This document shows positions 4,971-6,269 of a DNA stretch of 6,269 nucleotides, piece after piece (the first letter of the stretch is position 1; each line of letters opens with the position of its first letter). The notes beneath the pieces are model-generated. The model saw nothing but the letters and a program-made list of their open reading frames with translations, was not told the origin of the DNA and did no database searches. This DNA is from Bacteroidales bacterium. GTDB lineage: Bacteria; Bacteroidota; Bacteroidia; Bacteroidales; P3. Position numbers and translations under genes: made by a program. The DNA is taken from positions 1 through 6,269 of the forward strand of contig SFPR01000072.1 of assembly GCA_004551865.1 (NCBI GenBank). Direction: 5' to 3'.

Positions 4971-6269
4971 ATGAATGAAGTAAAACAAACTCAGAAGTTG
5001 ATAGACAAAATTATAAACTTTGTCGAACACACTCCTTGGAAAAGCGATTATAAAGCAGATTTGCAACGGTTGAGAGACCTTGTCGAGAGACCTTGCGACC
5101 TTGCAATAGCAGGAGAAGTTAAGGCAGGCAAGAGTTCTTTCCTTAATGCTCTTCTTGGTGTCGATTTGGCAAAGGTGGGAGTGACAGAGACAACTGCAAC
5201 AATCAACTTTTTCAGATATGGCAATCCTGCCGACCCCGATAAACCTGTTGTGGTCTATTGGAATGACGGTAGAGAACCCGAAGAGCAAACAAAAGATTTT
5301 CTCGACTCTTTGCAAGGTCATGACGAAGATGTATTGACACGAGCCGAGAAGATAGACCATTTGGAATATCTTATCCCCAACAAAGACCTTAGGGAGATTA
5401 CCATTATAGATACTCCGGGGTTTGGTTCGGTCGAAGAAACTCATGAGAAACGAACAGCAGATTTTCTCACTCCGAGACGAGATGCCCTAAGAAAGCGTCA
5501 GGCAGAACAATCAGATAATTTTACCAACAGTGCCGATGCTGTCATATTTTTGACCGACAAGCCTGCCAAGGCTGACACAAAAAAGTTCTTTACAGAATAC
5601 ATTCCCCATATCAGTTCGAGCAATGCCCTCGGAGTGCTTTCAAAGATTGATAAACAAGACCCGCAAAACATACAAGAACTTGCAAGCTCATTGTCCGAAA
5701 GTTTTCAAGACAAATTGTTTGACGTGATGCCCGTTTCGGCAGGAGTATATCATGCAATCAACAAGTTGAGTACCAATACTGATTTACTCTCTTCTTTGCA
5801 AGAAAAGATAAAAAATATAGAAAAGAGAAGATTAGATCGTATTGGCGAACCACATTGGACAGCAAGCGAAGGACCATATAACAATATGTTTGAAAAAGCA
5901 GGACTTCCTTTTAGCGAAAGGAAAGCGATGCTTGAACGTCTATCTGTTCCGTGGGGAGTGTTTTATGCAATTCTCAGAGCCTTGTACAATAATGCGTCTG
6001 TTGAAGATGCCATTAAAGAACTCATTCAGTACTCCGGTATGGAGAATGTTAAAGCAGTTCTCGAAAAACAATTTTTCTCAAGAGCAAGAGCAATACGTTG
6101 TGGTAGCATATTGAGGCAGGTCAAAGACATACTCTCACGAATTAAATTGATATCAATCCCTTTGCAACGCTCCTCCTATTCAAGCAGAAAGACCTATATC
6201 GAAATGATTGAGTATGCAAAAGGTTTCTTTGGTGAACAACTTGCAAGCTCGTTTAAGAGATTTGTCGAA
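4971..6269 (+). CDS. Second dynamin-like GTPase, 3' partial
   Basis: The frame is open from the ATG at 4971 to the window edge (433 codons, no stop), so the C-terminus is missing. G1 P-loop GEVKAGKS at 48-55, G2 threonines around 72-76 (TETTAT), G3 DTPG at 147-150, and G4 SKID at 224-227 with Ser in place of the usual Asn of NKxD. The following ~200 residues are mostly helical; no hydrophobic paddle is visible before the edge. The start follows the Hsp70 stop by 15 nt, is preceded by A-rich sequence and no Shine-Dalgarno motif, and the two genes share a reading frame. Bacterial dynamin-like proteins are often encoded in adjacent pairs that assemble together; this gene is a plausible partner of the GTPase at 1791. 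The two sequences are clearly different outside the GTPase motifs, so this is not a recent duplication. The weakened G4 motif could mean altered nucleotide preference or affinity. Confidence 0.88.
   Translation, partial: MNEVKQTQKLIDKIINFVEHTPWKSDYKADLQRLRDLVERPCDLAIAGEVKAGKSSFLNALLGVDLAKVGVTETTATINFFRYGNPADPDKPVVVYWNDGREPEEQTKDFLDSLQGHDEDVLTRAEKIDHLEYLIPNKDLREITIIDTPGFGSVEETHEKRTADFLTPRRDALRKRQAEQSDNFTNSADAVIFLTDKPAKADTKKFFTEYIPHISSSNALGVLSKIDKQDPQNIQELASSLSESFQDKLFDVMPVSAGVYHAINKLSTNTDLLSSLQEKIKNIEKRRLDRIGEPHWTASEGPYNNMFEKAGLPFSERKAMLERLSVPWGVFYAILRALYNNASVEDAIKELIQYSGMENVKAVLEKQFFSRARAIRCGSILRQVKDILSRIKLISIPLQRSSYSSRKTYIEMIEYAKGFFGEQLASSFKRFVE

Noticed and set aside
4281..5444. Long open frame on the - strand (387 codons) opposite the Hsp70-like and second dynamin-like genes
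   Set aside because: It overlaps two clear + strand genes with intact motifs. Its translation is rich in Cys, Phe and Ser with no recognisable domain, as expected for a shadow frame.
5842..6114. 90-codon + strand frame near the right end
   Set aside because: It lies inside the open frame of the second dynamin-like GTPase in a different phase and has no family features.
1..6269. CRISPR array, tRNA/rRNA genes, insertion sequence
   Set aside because: No regularly spaced repeats, no tRNA- or rRNA-like segments, no transposase motifs and no terminal inverted repeats were seen.

Overview
The window looks like a Bacteroidota (probably Bacteroidales) accessory locus. It is A/T-rich, start codons are preceded by A-rich stretches without Shine-Dalgarno motifs, arginine is mostly AGA/CGA, and the first gene belongs to the multicopy FGE-sulfatase (SUMF1-like) proteins common in that phylum. 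The species cannot be fixed from the sequence. All convincing genes are on the + strand, and both ends of the window cut through a gene.

Layout: (1) 2-844, the 3' part of a protein with N-terminal zinc ribbons and a C-terminal SUMF1/C-type-lectin-like domain. Its last ~38 codons look like the variable region of a diversity-generating retroelement (DGR) target. (2) 845-993, a spacer with a strong GC-rich hairpin that has no U-tract. (3) 994-1257, a small stand-alone double zinc-ribbon protein whose 5' part is an almost exact DNA copy of the zinc-ribbon segment of gene 1. (4) 1282-1707, a YbjN-like protein. (5) 1708-1790, a spacer with a long hairpin. (6) 1791-3707, a dynamin-like GTPase with a hydrophobic segment. 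(7) 3708-4955, an Hsp70-type ATPase domain that lacks the substrate-binding domain and ends in a zinc ribbon. (8) 4971-window end, a second dynamin-like GTPase, cut by the window edge.

Genes 3 to 8 are closely spaced (24, 83, 0 and 15 nt), so an operon is likely. Inferred model: a hypervariable SUMF1/CLec sensor, zinc-ribbon adaptors shared by the sensor, the stand-alone protein and the Hsp70-like ATPase, and a pair of dynamin-like GTPases as membrane-acting effectors. This resembles a conflict or defence module. The individual families are recognisable. The combination and the function are inference, and no reverse transcriptase, accessory protein or template repeat lies inside the window.
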